A DNA stretch of 64,000 nt from Parelaphostrongylus tenuis (GCA_019055375.1 JAHQIW010006282.1:1-64000); one strand, 5' to 3'. Shown: positions 53,961 to 64,000, counted from the first letter of the stretch. Numbers and translations: made by a program. Notes: generated by a model from the sequence alone, not told the origin.

Positions 53961-55244
53961 ATGCTAAAGTGCTGGGATCCACACAACAAAAATTGTGATG
54001 ACTTGTCGTGTAAATGAAAAAATAGAAGAAATAGGACCACTAATATGCACTCATTTTCTGGGTAAAGACTGGATTCCTTCCTCACAGAGAGAATGGACCT
54101 TGGGATTAAAAAATCGGTGAGGTCACTTTTGAGATTGTTGTAGTCTTTCAAACTTTTTCCCCTGCAGAGGACGCGTCAGAGAGCGGGACAGGTTAAATCC
54201 AATAGAGCTAGTATGTGGGCTATATGGTGGATTCGAATCCTTGGTCCAGCGCAGTTCCTTCAAAAAGTGGCAAGTCGACCTTGCAATGTGAGGTGGTGGT
54301 TCAGTGTATGAGGTGCCTATCGAGAGATCACTTTACGGTTGCCCATTTCATTAGGATGGCGAGCGATGCGGTGCTACAGCCCTATCCAGTTTTCTGCTCA
54401 AAGTATTATAACATTCTCCAACATGTCACAGTCTTTAGGCAATCAGATGTTTGCGTTTCCATACGCTTCCATTATTTTCATACTAGGTGACAGCTGGTTT
54501 AAACTGTGCGTGGTGTATACATCTGTCTGGTAAAGAAATGAACAAAAGTACGTCGTAACCCTTTCGGGACCGCGCCCTACCGTATTCAACACACTGGGCT
54601 TCTCGTGATTTTTCGCGCGGACGCAAATTTTTTGCCAGACTTTTCATTGTCATTCGATAGCTTGAAAAAACCTGATTCTAGAAAATTTCATAATTTCCGA
54701 TAAAGCATCGCTAGCACGCTGTAGCAACGAAAAAAAGCATAAATTTCGCGTGCGGAGTACACAGTGTTTTGAACTAATTCATGCTCGGTTTTTCATCGAA
54801 TAAAGCGATTTTACTGAACTTTCAGTAGTCATTCAAACTCTGCTGTTATTTACATTTGAAACATACATTTATTGACAGATATAGAACATTTATTGTCTCA
54901 TTAAACGATATATGTGTGTCGAAACACAACTCAATAAACAAATATAGATAGTGTCATGAGATATTATGGTGTAAGCAAAGGTCACAACCCAAGAAATCTT
55001 GAAAAAATATTCAGCATGATACGTGATTGATTCTTTAGTCTTGAGTCAGTTATCTTCAGAATCACAGATAAATACGAGGAAAATCACAAATATTTTCATT
55101 ACGCAGTGAGTCGCATAAGTGAAATGAGATTGAACTTATCGTAAGCAAAAGCTGCTGAGTAAGGTTTTGGAAAATGGCGACAAAGGGCTCAATATTCGAA
55201 GGGAAAGTGGGACGCATGAGCGTCGAAAGACAAAACGATAAGTT

Positions 55245-55397
55245 AGGCCTTAGAAGACAGTGGACCCACGGCCCCTGCTTCTCTAACTTTCAACGCACCT
55301 TTTCTAACAATGGTGTCTGACCGTTTACCATCGTTAGACGCAGAACGCCGAGGGTTAGAGATGCAGAGGCTGTGGATCCATGGTCCTGCGGATTAAG
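55245..55397. repeat. Palindromic MITE (family P1), short copy
   Basis: GTGGACCCACGGCCCCTGC and GATGCAGAGGCTGTGGATCC mirror each other around GCGTCTAAC-like repeats. It lies in the 3' flank of dlg-1. Confidence 0.6.
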
Positions 55398-55599
55398 TAT
55401 ATTTCGAACCGAACTCGAGGATTTCAACTGATAAGAGAGAAAATGCAGGCCGAAATGCATGAGATGTCATCAGATTACAATCGAGCAAAGAAGTTGTACT
55501 ACTAAATTTAGCGAGTATATGCCGATATTCCAACGAATTTGACGTTTTGGTGGCAAAAATACCTCTGAAGCATCTCTTCTACTGATCCTCTATACCTGT

Positions 55600-55712
55600 C
55601 TATATCTGCCTAGCAGTGCTCGGCACCCATACGTAAGGGCGAGCTTCGGTAGCGATAACGTGTTGCACACGACCAAGCACCTCCTCAGCAGATTGTCCAT
55701 GCGAGATAACAC
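55600..55712 (-). CDS. dlg-1: dlg-1 last exon, GUK C-terminus and stop
   Basis: GTCTTTACAG acceptor. [36 protein letters not shown] and TAG at 55602-55600. The YVWVPS tail is the standard MAGUK ending. Confidence 0.95.
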
Positions 55713-58700
55713 CTGTAAAGACAATAAAAGGGTGAAGGACAAAGCTCTCATCATTGATCAATCTCTGATGCGCTACGCACTCGACTTCACCAAGTATCGT
55801 TTGAGGTGATTTGCACGCATATGTGGCCTTTTCAATAGCTGACGATAACCTAACGATGAATCAAGTCAGCGATGCTACCTTGCCAGACAAGTCTAGTACC
55901 ATTTCACCGATCCCCAAGGGAGAGAGGGCTTGATAAGTCTTTATGGAGAGATTGAGCCATGGGCCATATGTGCGCCGCAAGGCCCCCTCTAACCACTGCG
56001 CCATGTGTATCTCAAGGCATTACTTATCTTTAAGTGGTCTTAGTTATCGCCAAATCAAAACGGATGTAAATCTTGCCAAAATCTCATTTTCTTATTCTTA
56101 CAACAATGCGACAGCTATATTGGGTGCTTTGAAAAAACAGCGTTTTCAACATTAGAAAATCCAAAAAAAACTGAAAAAGATCCATGTACGGTATTTCTAT
56201 TAAGGTTGGTTCACCCGTGAAGAGCGATATACCTGATAGCAATAGAAAATTATAGAACAACACGATTGATGTGCCAAAAGAAAACTTTCTTATGCCTTTC
56301 GGGACCGTAGACCGACGGTATATGCATCTCTAGCTGACAACTCTATACGCCTAGCTCCAGCCCCTCTGCATCTCTAGGTCCCAACGTGCTGCGTCTAACA
56401 ATGGCAGGCCGGGTGTTAGAGATGCAGAGGAGGTGGAGCAGATCGTCCAAAGTTGCCAGTTAGAGACGCAGAGGGTGTGGGTTCAAGGTCCCGAAAAGGT
56501 CAGTTATAATATCTTGGATTAGAAGTAGCCATGGCACGCCCCTTATCCATTATGTGTTAAAAAACGCATAAAGTCGATAATCTCTCAAAGGAACAAGTCG
56601 CAATGTAACGAAAGCCATGAGTATTATAGACTTACAAGTGAATAGATCACCAAACGTTTGCTCCAATCGCTGACATCGCTGGAATTGCTGTATCGCTTCT
56701 TCCTCGTTCATTGTATGATCCAGTTGCCTGAAGTACTGACACTACTTTGACATAAGAAATAAAGAAGAAAAATAAGGCATTGACGCTGAGTGATATGTGA
56801 AACACATTCGACCCGTGCCGACAGTCGAACCTGCGTTTCATCCTTACCGAGGACGCGTATTACCACTACCCCAGCGAGACCATCAGTAGCTCTGCTACCA
56901 CTCATTTCATCAATATGAAGCACCACAGCGGTCAGAAACTAATCAAAAACAAAGCAGAATAAACCACAAAGTCACATTATATGATGGTGACTGGCAGGCT
57001 TGATGAAAATTGCAATCGGGTAGATGTTGGCCACTGATTGAAGACGTCGGATCGCGTTACCACTCACATCCAAAATACAATGTCGGCCCTAAACTTGGGA
57101 AACTAAACATTTCATCTGCAGAAATACGGCGAAAGAAAGTTCCCATACCTGCTGAGCTACGACTCGTACACTATCGATGCTCGTTCCGTAAAGATTATTT
57201 TGGAACTGGCCTGCCTCAATGAATAGATTGTTCTTCACATCGTGTTCCATTTGAGCCTTGGTGACAAAGTGATAATCGCGGCCGTCAACCTCGTGCTCCC
57301 GAGGAGGTCTTGACGTATCTAAAACAAATTGGGGGTCCTGATATGCAGCGAAAAACCAGAGCTTGAAATGACTCGATACTGCATAAAGCCGACTATCACT
57401 GTGAGGAAATATAGTCCTTAATTATCCAAGGATGCTATGCCATATATAAAACTTTGACCTCAAGCGGGAGTTGAACCCGTGTTTTACTATCCCAGGGCGC
57501 ACATCACCACTACACCACCGATCCCACCGCTCTGCCATCACTCATTCTTCTATATGAGGCATAGAACTGTCAACAATCAACCGCTAACCATCGAAGAAGA
57601 GTGGTAGCATGGCAGTGGCGTTGATGGTGAAGTGGCAGTGCGCGACCTCGGTATGCATAAAACGGGGTTCAACCTCCAACTAGGGTAAAACGTTTTGCAC
57701 ATCCCACAGTATCCTTGTGAGAAAAGAGACTTTTACTAGAGTCTGATTAGGGAGAACTTACGAGGAACACAGCTACTGAAGCGGTCCGGATTTCTTGTTA
57801 CCAATTCGTCATTGATTCTGTCCTTTAGCGCTCCAAGAATTATCACTGGTCGGACATAATTTACTGGAAAAACAGGCCAATATAGATAAAACTCTTAAGA
57901 GAACTCTAACCCTTTTGGGACCTTGGACTCAGTCGTCTGCGTCTCTAACCCCAGCGTACTGAGTCCAACAACGCAGCGTGTTGCGCCTAACAAAAGCACG
58001 TTCAAATTGGACTCCACTATTAGATACGACACGCTGGAGGTTAGGGACGCAGGGGCTTGTCCATAGTCCCGGAAAGATTAACTACACAGCGTTCAAGAAG
58101 GTGTTGGAAATCAAAGCAAAAGCTGTGACTAACATTGCTGTTGCTCCACGACTTGATATGAGAAGATCGGATCCTCGCTTACACCAACTGAAACAAAAAA
58201 AAAATAGAACAAGATAGAATAAAAATTATGAAGGGGTAAAAAACTGAACATTAAGATCTGTTTTGTTAGGAAACACACGCACACTTTTAGGCACACTAAA
58301 TCATATGTCTATGTATATATACACATGTGTATATGCATGTGTATACACGTGCACACGTAGGTATATACGTGTATATACACATGTTTGTTTGAGCTACTTG
58401 GACGCTACTCACTACAATCACTCTCGCTAGTGTACGATGTATAAGTGACCGTCGTGCCGCCTGTCGCTCCTAATAATGAAGAAGACGAAAAATCGTGTAA
58501 ATCGTATCAATATATCATAAATCAATAAAATCAGTAGAATCAATATAATCGATATAATGTAAAAATAATTTCGTGTGGATGTAAGTAACACAATGGCAAA
58601 GACTAGTCACATGTAGATTACCCTGTCATATAAATAAATATGAACTTTTCGTAGCAAATTAGTGAATAAAACGGTCTTTAATTTCAAAAAAATTATGGTT

Positions 58701-61700
58701 CTTCTCTATTAGACGACATGGGATGGAGAGACAATCACTCTCGCTGGAGGAGAACTTTTATAAGAGTTTTCATTATTATTTGAGCCAACTTGTCATGTGG
58801 TCTGATAAGGGCTCTTGTACAGCGCGATACACGTGTTTCTTCCTTACAGACTCGTCAGCCGGGCAGAGGCCGTCGTCTTTCGATCTTTTCATAGTCAGTT
58901 CTCTCGGGAGCCTCACACTCCTTATAGAGAGTGATCGAAGACGAACGTTTTACACTCTATGTCAAGTGAAATTTTCACCTAACACAGAGTGTTGCGCACT
59001 TGATTGCTTTTTGACTGGTATTTTTATCATAATTATACCTTTATTTCGAGTGCTTTGTTAAGACCACGTTCAAAATTCAATAGATCCTTTCATTATTATT
59101 TGAGCCAACTTGTCATGTGGCTTGGTAAGAGTGTTAGTAATCAGTCGAAAGCTTAGATCTCTAGCTACTGCGCTACGTGGCGTTTTTGAAAGAGTCTTTT
59201 TATAACACTTTAGCATTCAAAGTAAAATTATGTTTCATACTGCCCGCGCGTTACCAACATTACTTCGCTGGAAGCACGAAAAGTATACCGATGTGTAGAG
59301 GAAGTCTTGTAGTATTCAGAATTGTACGTTTTACCCAGAGTTTCTTCCAAAGTGGAGAAAAATCTTCAAAAAATCAACAAAAATCGCACTTCACATGTGT
59401 GCCGCGCCAGCAAAACCATCAATCGATCGAGGATTGCCGCATAGAGTGCGCGGGCAGTAGACACCCAGACAACATACTAGCTGATAAACAAATGCGCCGT
59501 GTATGTGGAGCTCAGTCTTATTTTCCTTGCTGCATGGCACTTAAACGGTCTTCCCAGAAAATAAGCACAGCATTGGAATCGATAGGACTTAAGCTATCGA
59601 ATGGTTACTAAAGATCTAGAGGAAGAGCTATATCTTGCGAGAAATACGCGCAAGTGAAGCACAAGTGTCTTTCAGTTACAACGTTATGAAAAGGATTTTT
59701 CAAAAGCGGACACGTAGCGCAGTAACCTGAGATTCAACTTTCGCACTTATCAAAAGTGCAATAAAAAGTCTTTTCTCAGCAAAAGGGGTCATTTTTTCAT
59801 CCCATGCCGTCTAACAGAAAAGAGCCAAGCAATGATATAAATACCCAATAATGTGGAGTGCTGTGCAAAAACATTTCCGTCAGCCGGGATTCGCACCCAG
59901 ATCTCACTCTTTCCGGGAGCCTAACCGGGGTTAGCATACGCTCTCGGAAAGAGTGAGATCTGGGTTCGAATCCCGGCTGACGCAAACGTTTTGCACAGCA
60001 CTCCACATTATTGGGTATAATACAAGATCATACCACCGCAAGTGGCCGTCGGATAAAAAGAATTCCGAATGATATAAATAACGATTTTTATGATAAATCG
60101 TATCTGAAAGGCAAGAAAAACCAGTATAAAAGAAATTTTCCAGAAAAAAAACCAACGTTCTTGATCGGTAAATTCATTCAGGCGATCGGTACTCTTTACG
60201 AATGGGAATTTTCTCGAGAACGACAATTGGCTTTTACTTCCTCGTCTTCCTTCCATTCCACCGCCACCACCGGCGCGACCAAGTGACATCGAACCAGCGT
60301 TGAAATTAACCTTTAGAAACCTAATTCTAAGGAGAAAAAAAAGAGAAAAAGAGCTATAGAGGACTGGAAGTACAAGAGAAAGGACGGAATCTCTGTTAAC
60401 GAAAAATTCTATCTCACCTGCTTTCGACGTGCTCGCTCCCTTTTTTCGATTCTCTTCTTCGATGGAATCACTCCTTCTGGTGTTTCTTCGCCGTTTTCCA
60501 AAACCTGAACTCGAATTCACATCCAAAGAACTTCAGCTATAACTTTACAAACTCAATTAAACCTTTTTAGCAGTCCACCAGTCGTCGTCCGATGTGTTCA
60601 TGATGTGTAATATGTCCCCATATTGAAACGAGATGGAACGATGAGGCACGCCAACTTCACGAGTGTGATCGTAATCGAATAGAGCCCTTAAACACCCGAT
60701 GCATTTCACCTTGAAGTCTAATAGAATGTTTTGAGCCTTTCAAGAGGTCTATGATGCATTTTCAGTGCTAGACGCACGTATCGGCATTCACGCAAGCCTC
60801 ACCGGTAGAACAAGTCATTCGACTACTCGCCCCCTATTATGACAGGGAATCGAAGCCAAAGAACACCACTTTGCATCCTATGAAAAGATGACCCAACATG
60901 ATGTCTTTGCATAGTGATTGATTGTCGACGTATATGCCCACGTAACAGCCGTACGCCACGCAGTCGACAATCACTCACTTTAGAAGAACATCACGTTGGG
61001 TGCCTTTTCTTTCAAAAATGTTCACCTTCAGATCAAATTTTTATTTTGCCGCTTTATTAGCAGTCTTATGATGTTATAACTATATATTCAGAAATGTTTA
61101 GTACTATGAGAACTTTTAATCCCGGGCAGTAGATGATCCAGTGTTTTACTCTTTCCCAGGACGCTTGCTAAAACTGCATCACCGGAGCTTCCATCTCTAT
61201 AACTCACACACAAAGCTATGTCAGATGGTCCAAGTCCAAAGAAAGCCTGAGATGAGTGTTTACGGTTGTTAGGACTTGGAATTGATGCTGGCTTCGAGCG
61301 TGAAGATTAATGAAGACGGGATCTCAGATGAATTTCAAAAGTCTTCTTTCTATAGAGAAGACCGCAACTTCTACGAGGTCGACATCCCTAATGGTGACTT
61401 ATCTCCAAGATTATCCCACTAGAACTCTCAAGGTATTTGACATTGTAATCCACGAGGTTTACAAAGTGAGTGTGCAGTAATTTCAAATTATCATGATAAA
61501 GAAGATCCTTAAAACCAACTAAAACCCCAAAAACACTTCTTAGATGGCTCTTCGGAAAAAAAACTCATTGGAAGAAATCAATAAGGAATTTCTTTGAATC
61601 CTCGACAGTACAATAGTGTTAGAGAAGCCGAGCGAGAGAAGCAAGAGAGAAAGAGAGGGAGGGAGAGAGCTTAAATCTCTGAGAACATCTGCTTCCAAGA

Positions 61701-63416
61701 ACAATCCGAACTGTTACATAAACGTGGAGCACGATCGGAAGAAGCTCAAATAAGTAGCACCGACGACACATCTGCAAACTTGTGCTGCACACGAGTGGTA
61801 GAAGATCTTAGAGAGGAAGGAGGAGCAGAACTTGCTTTATGAGCTCTACTTCTTCAGACTCTTCGAACACTCATCTCCATTCTCCTTCATGTCAGCACAT
61901 TTAACCACTGCGCCCTATCACGGAAGACGTGATAATGAAATTCATTACAGCGATACCGAAACAGTACAACGACAGATCGTTTCATCTCATTACTTTCGCC
62001 GACTTAAGAAAGCTTTGGTTTCGATTTATTCGTGTATAAGTAGAAGAATAGGAGACGGAGCTCACCTGACGAATAACTCTTTACGAGGAAGAGTTCCGCC
62101 CGATGTATTTTGCTGAATCATGTCATTACGCAATCGCTCAATTTTCGCCTCAAATTGCTGATAATCTAGAATATTTCTGAATGAAGAGATCAGCAAAAGA
62201 ACGTTGAAAAATTACAAAAAATGTAACCTGAATTGATATTCAGTTCAAAATTTCCCCTGGAAAAACAACTAGCAGAGATTTAACCCTACTGGGGACCCCG
62301 TTGATAGGCAGGCGGCGTCGCGCCGTCGCTTGCACGGCAGCTGCAGGCAGGCGGCATTCGTACGTCCGTGCATGAATGTCTGTCTGTCTGCGCTTGCTTC
62401 CTCACAAAACGCGACGTCGCCATTACAGTAGCTGAGTGATAGTTGAAGCCGTTCGGCTTGATACGAAACGTATCATATGGTTCTTAAAAGGTCAAAGGCG
62501 AAATACACCTCTCTGGCTAATCAAAAAAAAAATGAATAAAGCTCTCGACGTTGACCAATCCCTGAGAAATGCGCCATACCATGACTCCGTTTCAACAACC
62601 ATCGTCTGATGTGAGTGAATACACATCTGAGCCTTCACAAAGACTTGCTGTGGGCTACCGATCTCTCGAGCCAGTGCAGCTATCCTCCTAGACAGTCCTG
62701 TACCAATCTGCAAGCCTGAAGGGATAGAAGACTTGGTGATTCTTGGGCGCGGCAACGAACCATCGGCCACCTGTGTCGCAGGGCACCTCTAATCACTGCG
62801 CCACATGCGTTCTGGTCAGTCGACACTATAACAGTTTCGCGTTAAATCATTTGCATCGCCTAACTATGCACGTCATTAGACGAACATAAGTGCTGTGCAT
62901 GCTTTACTTGAACTATCACGCCGTTTTAGCGAGGCGGATAGCACAGCGATAGAGGTGCCCTGTGACATACACGTGGTTGTGGGTTAATCCTATGATTAAG
63001 GCTTACCTAGCTTTTTATCCCTCCGGTCACCGAATTGTTACCGGACTTATCTGGAGAGGACGGCAGCACTGAACTGATAGATCGGTAGCCTACTGCGAGT
63101 CATTATACAGGCCAGATACTTACTCAATCATCTCTAAACGATTCTACGAATGAAGCCGGATACATGGCGCATCCCCCAGGGATTGGTTAGCATCGCGAAC
63201 TTTATTCTTCATGCCTTATATCACTCTGTTTTATAAAACTCGTCTTCTAAAACCACGGAAAAAATAGTTTTGAAGAACCAATTTTGACTACAAACCATGT
63301 GGTCGGTACTGCAACGTAAGTGTCACGGGATTCTGAGCATTCTTAAGGGCTTCAGCAGCTTGCGAATGTGTTGCATTACGTAGAGAACGACCATTCACCT
63401 CAAGAAGCACATCGCC
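55600..63416 (-). CDS. dlg-1: Discs-large MAGUK, 3' half: PDZ3-SH3-hook-GUK
   Basis: Ten exons (1,176 coding bases) join without a single phase error. In order they give the second part of PDZ3 ([20 protein letters not shown]), a linker ([19 protein letters not shown]), the SH3 ([51 protein letters not shown]), a basic hook ([18 protein letters not shown]) and a guanylate kinase-like domain ([95 protein letters not shown]). The P-loop position lacks GxGKS, so the GUK is a binding, not catalytic, module, as in all DLG proteins. Known role: scaffold at epithelial junctions and the cell cortex, partnering AJM-1 in nematodes. PDZ1, PDZ2 and the N-terminus lie beyond the right edge. The sequence is clean here. 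Confidence 0.95.
55735..56015 (-). repeat. SINE S1, minus copy
   Basis: AAAGCTCTCATCATTGATCA, CTGACGATAACCTAACGATG, CCAGACAAGTCTAGTACC and CTAACCACTGCGCCATGTG. Confidence 0.75.
56293..56508. repeat. Palindromic MITE (family P1)
   Basis: CCTTTCGGGACCGTAGACCG at the left and GGTTCAAGGTCCCGAAAAGG at the right, with GGAGGTGGAGCAGATCGTCC inside. Confidence 0.75.
56636..56727 (-). CDS. dlg-1: dlg-1 exon, GUK helix
   Basis: GTACTTCAG acceptor and GTAAGTC donor. [20 protein letters not shown] and [10 protein letters not shown] match MNKRLTEEQA.K...RA.KLEQEF...FT. Confidence 0.9.
56801..56882 (-). repeat. tRNA-like unit in a dlg-1 intron
   Basis: GACAGTCGAACCTGCGTTTC, ATCCTTACCGAGGACGCGTA and CCACTACCCCAGCGAGACC. 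Confidence 0.5.
56976..57088 (-). CDS. dlg-1: dlg-1 exon, GUK core ([18 protein letters not shown])
   Basis: CAAGTTTAG acceptor and GTGACT donor. [18 protein letters not shown] follows. Phases agree with both neighbours. Confidence 0.95.
57149..57318 (-). CDS. dlg-1: dlg-1 exon, GUK GMP-binding-like lobe
   Basis: TTGTTTTAG acceptor and GTATGG donor. [20 protein letters not shown] then [20 protein letters not shown]. These are the most conserved DLG residues. Confidence 0.95.
57440..57712. repeat. Foldback pair of tRNA-like units in a dlg-1 intron
   Basis: Minus unit: CAAGCGGGAGTTGAACCCGT ... CACTACACCACCGATCCC (57448-57525). The plus partner at 57625-57690 is weaker: GATGGTGAAGTGGCAGTGCG ... 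GGGTTCAACCTCCAAC. The AAACTTTG/AACGTTTTGCACATC flanks mirror. Confidence 0.6.
57762..57863 (-). CDS. dlg-1: dlg-1 exon, GUK start ([18 protein letters not shown])
   Basis: GTTTTTCCAG acceptor and GTAAGTTC donor. It starts in phase 1 (C from the previous exon gives LNYVRP). The Walker A-like loop reads GALKDR, non-catalytic. Confidence 0.95.
57905..58081. repeat. Palindromic MITE (family P1)
   Basis: TAACCCTTTTGGGACCTTGG and CCATAGTCCCGGAAAGATTAA ends with inverted GCGTCTCTAACCCCAGCGTAC arms. Confidence 0.7.
58310..58390. repeat. TATACACATG microsatellite-like stretch
   Basis: Repeated TGTATATATACACATGTG, ATATGCATGTGTATAC and ACGTGTATATACAC purine-pyrimidine alternation. Confidence 0.8.
58760..59125. 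repeat. Palindromic repeat P3
   Basis: GAGCCAACTTGTCATGTGG appears at 58780 and again, same orientation, at 59102 beside a partly inverted centre with GATACACGTGTTTC and GTCTTTCGATC. Close relative of 24262-24693. Confidence 0.6.
59128..59815. repeat. Family B inverted-repeat element
   Basis: GTTAGTAATCAGTCGAAAGC, ATTACTTCGCTGGAAGCACG and the inverse CCTGAGATTCAACTTTCGCAC. In the dlg-1 intron between hook and GUK. Confidence 0.6.
59842..60017. repeat. Near-perfect tRNA-like foldback in a dlg-1 intron
   Basis: The arms, about 80 bp each, run TACCCAATAATGTGGAGTGC ... CAGCCGGGATTCGCACCC ... CTTTCCGGGAG and back as CTCTCGGAAAGAGTGAG ... GGGTTCGAATCCCGGCTGAC ... CACTCCACATTATTGGGTA. The arms are the 3' halves of tRNA-like units (T-arm plus acceptor). 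Confidence 0.8.
60157..60310 (-). CDS. dlg-1: dlg-1 exon, hook region
   Basis: GGTTTCTAAAG acceptor (weak) and GTTGGT donor. [20 protein letters not shown] then [20 protein letters not shown]. Glycine-rich then basic/Ser, a disordered regulatory segment. 51 codons plus one base join both sides exactly. Confidence 0.85.
60418..60504 (-). CDS. dlg-1: dlg-1 exon, end of SH3 ([18 protein letters not shown])
   Basis: CGAGTTCAG acceptor and GTGAGA donor, 29 codons in phase 0. Matches family GVIPSKRRVEKKERARLK. Confidence 0.95.
60563..60686 (-). CDS. dlg-1: dlg-1 exon, SH3 core
   Basis: GTGTTTAAG acceptor and GTTTAA donor. [20 protein letters not shown], then [25 protein letters not shown] and DDDWW are the SH3 hallmarks. 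Confidence 0.95.
60770..61030. repeat. Palindromic repeat related to P4
   Basis: GATGACCCAACATGATGTTC-like and ACATCACGTTGGGTGCC arms, GATTGATTGTCGACG and GTCGACAATCACTCAC inner arms. Confidence 0.6.
61110..61190 (-). repeat. Degenerate tRNA-like unit
   Basis: TCTTTCCCAGGACGCTTGCT and CTGCATCACCGGAGC correspond to the anticodon and D-arm complement; the T-arm is eroded. Confidence 0.4.
62066..62165 (-). CDS. dlg-1: dlg-1 exon, PDZ3-SH3 linker
   Basis: ATATTCTAG acceptor and GTGAGC donor. [33 protein letters not shown]: family YSRFEAKIHDLREQMM...SLYVRALFDY. Confidence 0.95.
62280..62495. repeat. Palindromic TTAA-type MITE (family P2)
   Basis: TAACCCTACTGGGGACCCCG at the left and GGTTCTTAAAAGGTCAAAGG at the right, with CAGGCGGCGTCGCGCC and GTCTGTCTGTCTGCG inside. 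Confidence 0.6.
62535..62820 (-). repeat. SINE S1, minus copy
   Basis: AAAGCTCTCGACGTTGACCA, CAATCCCTGAGAAATGCGCC, CTCCTAGACAGTCC and CTAATCACTGCGCCACATGC. Confidence 0.75.
62930..63215 (+). repeat. SINE S1, plus copy
   Basis: GCGGATAGCACAGCGATAGA (box A), GGTGCCCTGTG, TATCCCTCCGGTCACCG, CGCATCCCCCAGGGATTGG. It faces the preceding minus copy, making a tail-out inverted SINE pair. Confidence 0.7.
63296..63416 (-). CDS. dlg-1: dlg-1 exon, PDZ3 second half
   Basis: CACTTCCAG acceptor and GTTTGT donor. [20 protein letters not shown] then [20 protein letters not shown]. Matches the family GDQILSVNG.DLRNA.HEQAA.ALK. The carboxylate-binding first half is outside or upstream. Confidence 0.95.
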
Positions 63417-63433
63417 CTGGAAGTGTTCCATTA

Positions 63434-63705
63434 ACCCTTTGCGGACTGAGTGCATCCCTCCGGATACACTATTATTTAGAGGCTTTCTCCGCTGTACAGA
63501 GCTTTTCCCTTAAACTTTCAGAGGTCATTCGATAGCTTGGGAAAGAGCGAATTCGATACTACCCAGTTTTCGAAAATCCCTTTCAGTGCACTGCAGCAAC
63601 CAAGATAGAAATCCGCCTTACGCTAGCTTTAGAGAAAAGCTCCGTCCAGCGAAAAGGGTAAATAATCATGTATTCGAAAGGATGCACGCCGTAGCTGTAA
63701 GGTTA
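63434..63705. repeat. TTAA-type MITE, left part
   Basis: TTAACCCTTTGCGGACTGAG begins the stretch. CATTCGATAGCTTGGGAAAG and CCGTCCAGCGAAAAGGGTAA are shared in layout with the element starting at 54557. Confidence 0.5.
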
Positions 63706-63775
63706 AAAGCGTAAAACACGTGAAATATAGCGCATCGAAACAAGGCCACGATTGAATTGAGAACAGAAAGCTTCT

Positions 63776-63998
63776 TAGTCCTTTCGGAACCGCGGATCCA
63801 CGACCCCTGCATCTCTGGCTAGCAACTCTAGTCGGTCTGCTCCACCTCCTATGCTTCTCTAACCGCAGCGTGGCATCGTTAGACGCAACTGCCTGCCATT
63901 GTTGAACGCAGAACGCAAGCACAGGAGGTGGAGCAGACTGTTCAGAGATTCCTGTTAGAGGTGCAGAGGCGGTGGGCCCACGGTCCTGAAAGAGTTAA
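63776..63998. repeat. Palindromic TTAA-type MITE (family P1) at right edge
   Basis: AGTCCTTTCGGAACCGCGGA and CCCACGGTCCTGAAAGAGTTAA ends; CGGTCTGCTCCACCTCC and GGAGGTGGAGCAGACTG inner arms. Confidence 0.8.
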
Positions 63999-64000
63999 AA

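Larger units (their letters stand above)
50857..55599. other. SLC6 5' region and dlg-1 3' flank, no confident exon
   Basis: The start exon of the SLC6 gene should lie here but has no diagnostic motif. Contents recognised are a TTAA palindrome (51212-51370), a family B element (51540-52700), tRNA-like units (53.2-53.7 kb), an S2 copy (53775), a TTAA-type MITE start (54560) and a P1 MITE (55245). A 50-codon plus-strand frame at 52874-53026 is probably chance. Confidence 0.4.

Noticed and set aside
60008..60526. 172-codon minus-strand frame as a single gene
   Set aside because: Two spliced dlg-1 exons in other frames (60418-60504 and 60157-60310) explain the region; the long frame runs through an intron.

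Overview
This window is eukaryotic nuclear DNA, almost certainly from a clade V (strongylid or hookworm-like) nematode. The inference rests on short exons with TTTCAG or TTTTAG acceptors, four animal genes with nematode-like exon structure, relics of an RTE-type retrotransposon and of mariner elements, and dozens of tRNA-derived short repeats. There is no bacterial operon, no CRISPR array and no convincing rRNA gene.

Four protein-coding genes can be read by joining exons on family homology and splice sites. (1) 4.0-9.6 kb, plus strand: N-terminal half of glutamate-cysteine ligase catalytic subunit (gcs-1 type), nine exons. The reading frame is interrupted many times by one-base gains or losses, mostly in short homopolymers. 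The C-terminal half was not found. (2) 18.5-28.8 kb, minus strand: an API5 (apoptosis inhibitor 5) homologue, ten exons, with several similar one-base breaks. (3) 32.0-50.9 kb, minus strand: an SLC6 (sodium neurotransmitter symporter, snf type) transporter, fifteen exons including a 20-bp microexon, with four likely one-base breaks. (4) 55.6-63.4 kb, minus strand: the 3' half of a Discs-large MAGUK (dlg-1), PDZ3-SH3-hook-GUK, ten exons that join without any frame error. The 5' part (PDZ1 and PDZ2) would lie beyond the right edge. At 1.6-1.9 kb two plus-strand exon-like stretches belong to a gene I do not recognise.

The rest is introns and intergenic DNA packed with repeats: an RTE relic antisense in an SLC6 intron (33.1-35.4 kb) plus 5' and 3' RTE fragments; four mariner relics, three of them rearranged as inverted dimers; about a dozen copies of one tRNA-headed SINE; a second SINE-like family; tRNA-like units often paired head-to-head as foldbacks (clustered around the API5 promoter and first introns); palindromic TTAA-flanked MITEs; and long inverted-repeat elements.

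Frame breaks in real exons become denser toward the left end: none in dlg-1, few in SLC6, more in API5, dense in gcs-1. The first 560 bases are homopolymer-rich and look like a poor contig end. I therefore favour assembly or consensus error over four independent stages of gene decay, but the sequence alone cannot settle it. I found no convincing novel biochemical system. The most unusual structures are the tRNA-like foldback pairs and the inverted mariner dimers.
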